Assembly (NCBI GenBank): GCA_019114515.1
Contig: DXFH01000019.1
Coordinates: 1-64,000 of the forward strand
Reading direction: 5' to 3'
DNA: 64,000 bases
DNA from: Candidatus Limosilactobacillus merdigallinarum
GTDB lineage: Bacteria; Bacillota; Bacilli; Lactobacillales; Lactobacillaceae
A program made the position numbers and the translations under genes. The notes under the pieces are model-generated. The model saw only the letters and a list, made by a program, of their open reading frames with translations. It did no database searches and was not told the origin of the DNA. Positions 63,654-64,000 of the stretch are shown in pieces (the stretch's first letter is position 1; every line of letters begins with the position of its first letter).

Positions 63654-64000
63654 ATTTTCCTCTGGCAATACAAAAATCTCTGTATAGACAATAAGTAGCA
63701 GTGAAGAGTATTTGTAAAATAGCTGACAAACGATTGGATGTTGATTGTGCATGCTGCGGCGTAGTCCCATCAGTTATACAGAAGAGACCGTGAATGCAGG
63801 TAGATTAAGAAGGCGGCATCAGTAATCATCCTTGCTAATTAATAGCCATATATTATTATCAAAAAAATTCATTCTTTCAAAAGTTCAGGTATAGGAAGTT
63901 ACGAAGCGTTATAAGGCTAATTGATGGTAGAGTAAGTTCGTGTTTTGATGATAAATGATTGATCAATCAAGTCTTAAGTTCGATTTTTGCCTTATTTGGG
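63654..64000. other. Non-coding end of the window
   Basis: No frame with a ribosome binding site, no tRNA or rRNA sequence and no repeat shared with the rest of the window is visible. A 14-bp palindrome, TGATTGATCAATCA, lies at 63956-63969. Many lactobacilli have an rRNA operon after lysS. This stretch could be its upstream region, but I see no convincing promoter. Confidence 0.4.

Noticed and set aside
63956-63969. 14-bp palindrome TGATTGATCAATCA as an operator or att site
   Set aside because: AT-rich, single occurrence, with no gene or promoter close enough in the window to give it meaning.
63654-64000. Start of an rRNA operon after lysS
   Set aside because: Expected from gene order in lactobacilli, but no rRNA sequence or strong tandem promoters are visible before the window ends.

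Overview
The window is a low-to-moderate GC Firmicutes chromosome segment from the family Lactobacillaceae, most likely a Limosilactobacillus-type lactobacillus. The evidence is AGGAGG-type ribosome binding sites, TTG/GTG starts, an RpoE delta subunit, a mevalonate-pathway HMG-CoA reductase, a KxYKxGKxW signal peptide, and a typical lactobacillus gene order: pth-mfd-S4-divIC-S1-tilS-hpt-ftsH-hslO-dusB-lysS. It is core chromosome. I see no IS element, phage, CRISPR array, tRNA or rRNA.

Layout. 1-12.3 kb: start of a surface protein (cut by the window edge), a large LTA-synthase-type membrane sulfatase, a nitroreductase, a TetM-like ribosomal protection GTPase, a DUF1304 membrane protein behind a structured leader with a terminator, an aldo/keto reductase, a CPA2 antiporter with a secreted alpha/beta hydrolase, and HelD. 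12.4-16.3 kb: a tight operon of Ppx/GppA, HMG-CoA reductase, an HExxH protein of unknown function and a sirtuin. 16.5-24.4 kb: an MFS exporter, a 39-residue small ORF, DUF72, metG-tatD-rnmV-rsmA, and ispE. 24.4-27 kb: a zinc-type ABC transporter under a perfect Zur-like palindrome. 27-31.2 kb: purR-glmU-prs and a lipoprotein. 31.3-36 kb: an HD phosphohydrolase, DUF1934, rpoE, and pyrG with a CTP-sensing attenuator. 36-44.5 kb: envelope and housekeeping genes (murA with Asp in place of the catalytic Cys, rpmE2, srtA, a low-molecular-weight phosphatase, lemA-htpX, murF, cshA, acpS). 44.7-48.8 kb: a galactitol-type PTS with a PRD regulator whose EIIA-like domain sits in a separate overlapping frame. 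49-63.6 kb: a CBS protein, then the pth-to-lysS information-processing block.

Signals the genes alone do not explain. (1) A structured intergenic repeat present three times (32814-33110, 38099-38158, 49797-49961), always in the same orientation and about 100-130 bp upstream of a gene. (2) A leader with a terminator and possible alternative pairing ahead of the DUF1304 gene. (3) A pyrG leader that matches reiterative-transcription control. (4) Two genes, znuC and the DUF1934 gene, whose Shine-Dalgarno spacing points to AUU start codons. (5) A possible frameshift at an A6 tract in the PTS regulator. No wholly new multi-gene system is evident. The best candidates for something undescribed are the structured repeat family, the DUF1304 leader, and the HExxH gene between mvaA and the sirtuin gene.
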